Shown here: positions 62,730 through 64,000 of the stretch, in pieces | How positions within the stretch are numbered: the stretch's first letter is position 1 | Layout: each line of letters begins with the position of its first letter | Source: Taxillus chinensis | Lineage: Eukaryota; Streptophyta; Magnoliopsida; Santalales; Loranthaceae | NCBI GenBank assembly: GCA_023512835.1 | Contig: CM042087.1 | Location: forward strand, 48,139,682-48,203,681 | DNA: 64,000 nt | Direction of reading: 5' to 3' | Notes under the pieces: model-generated | The model's input: only the letters and a program-made list of their open reading frames with translations | Database searches by the model: none | What the model was told of the DNA's origin: nothing | Program-made: the position numbers and the translations under genes

Positions 62730-64000
62730 TTGACGGTTGATATTAGCTAAATTTGAAGATCAATTTGGCTAATCTAATGCCAATATTCTAATCAGGTCAA
62801 ATATTATCTCACCTGTGCCTATATTAATTCATACCTGTCGGGTATTTTAAATTTTTATTCATACTCTCATAAATATTTTAATAGAGTAAAGCGCGGGTAG
62901 AATGGCCATGAAATAAAGGAAAATTTTATGTAAGCTATATAATTCAGGTAAATTGCATTGGAATATCCTTTATACCATTATATTTGACTTTAATTCTTTT
63001 TTAAAAAAATTAATATCAATATAACGCACAAACATGTTCTTTGGTAATTTACTTACACAATGTATTTATTTATATGTAGAATTACTTTAAAATAAAAGCT
63101 TTGTGACATTGACGCAGGGAGCACACACGAAGTTGAAGGCAAAATATCTAACTAATTAGTACGCGTAAATATATGAATAAATTGATTAAAAAATATTAAA
63201 TATACTAAATATGTTTATATTAAATGGTTTTCTATCAAATTTAATATGTCTATATTCTTATTTAATTAGATTCAATTCAACTAAATCTAAATATGAATAA
63301 CATTCATGTAGTCTAAATATATATAATATCTATTTTAATTGAGGGCCGTCGATATTTTTTTTAATGCTTTTTCAAGCATATGGATCGGTTTAGTCGGTCG
63401 GACATGTGAATCGGTGACTCGGATACTTAACTATTTTGGTTTTCTTATTAGATCGTTTCTCAAAAAAAATCCGGAGGAATCTAAACAAATTAGCTAGTTT
63501 TTTTTTTTTTGACCTGGATAACTCGACCAAGTTTTATAATACTAGGTGATTTTTGTAAAATTAATAAAATAACATTTAATTTGTTTTATAATATAATTTA
63601 AAATTAAAATTAATTGCTAATATTGATATTTAACTTTAATATCATTTTAAACTCTGTTTAATTTTCTTTTATTATAATTTATGTCACTAAATTTATATAA
63701 TTATTAAAATTTATGTTAGAAATACATATATTAAAAATGAATAATATTATATTAAAAAAATATTTTTATTAATATATATATTTAATTATTTACTTAATAA
63801 TTATATAATGATTGAATCAGTGATTCGACCATCCGATACCTTAATCGGATCAATATTTAATCCATTCGAATACGTTGATAACTATGTTTTTAAATTTAAT
63901 TATATTAAAATTATTAATTTAGTTATATATTAAGTGATATATTATATTAATTTTATTTTTAAATGTTAACAATAAATGTAGATACTAAATTATTTTAAAA
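62730..64000. other. AT-rich stretch to the window end
   Basis: Very AT-rich. At 63370-63420 and 63810-63870 there are weakly inverted GATCGG/GATTCG words that may be remains of a repeat. No gene was recognised. Confidence 0.4.

Noticed and set aside
1..64000. CRISPR arrays, operons, prophage or other prokaryotic systems
   Set aside because: The window is plant nuclear DNA with spliced genes; no regularly spaced repeats or polycistronic gene blocks were seen.

Overview
This is a 64-kb piece of a plant nuclear genome. The genes have GT-AG introns, the proteins are plant families (chloroplast sulfite reductase, a PPR protein, an OXS3-like stress protein), the spacers are AT-rich, and typical plant transposons fill much of the DNA. 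No species can be named from the sequence. I see no bacterial-type operon, CRISPR array, rRNA or tRNA gene.

Layout: (1) 1.8-6.3 kb, minus strand: ferredoxin-dependent sulfite reductase (SIR). Seven downstream exons are clean, but the transit-peptide exon is scrambled and exon 2 has a 2-base insertion. (2) 8.3-10.5 kb, plus: an NMD3 (60S ribosome export adaptor) pseudogene with many single-base lesions but its 5'UTR intron retained, followed by a tRNA-derived SINE. (3) 12.7-13.3 kb: a decayed copia gag. (4) 16.0-18.5 kb, minus: a four-exon gene of unknown function. (5) 19.0-24.9 kb: a transposon nest. A LINE fragment lies inside a long-terminal-inverted-repeat element, a 2.3-kb solo LTR lies inside the LINE, and a hAT-type MITE sits just outside. 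(6) 25.4-34.2 kb, minus: an OXS3-like gene with two exons and an intron of about 8 kb that carries a gag-only LTR element and a 982-bp hAT-like element. (7) 36.8-43.8 kb, plus: an intact 15-exon tubulin-tyrosine ligase-like 12 gene with a fold-back MITE in intron 2. (8) 44.7-46.4 kb, plus: a mitochondrial-type PPR gene with one frameshift in an A6 run. (9) 47.8-55.5 kb: LINE copies, a hAT-like element and a G-rich block. (10) 55.5-64 kb: mostly non-coding, AT-rich, with a MITE carrying a G-rich block.

The genes belong to unrelated pathways (sulfur assimilation, ribosome export, stress response, tubulin ligase family, organelle RNA processing) and show no joint function. The main story is gene decay beside intact genes, and transposon layering that can be ordered in time from target-site duplications. 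I found no convincing new biological system. The best leads are the nested insertions, the gag-only LTR element, the 982-bp element and the locally broken SIR gene.
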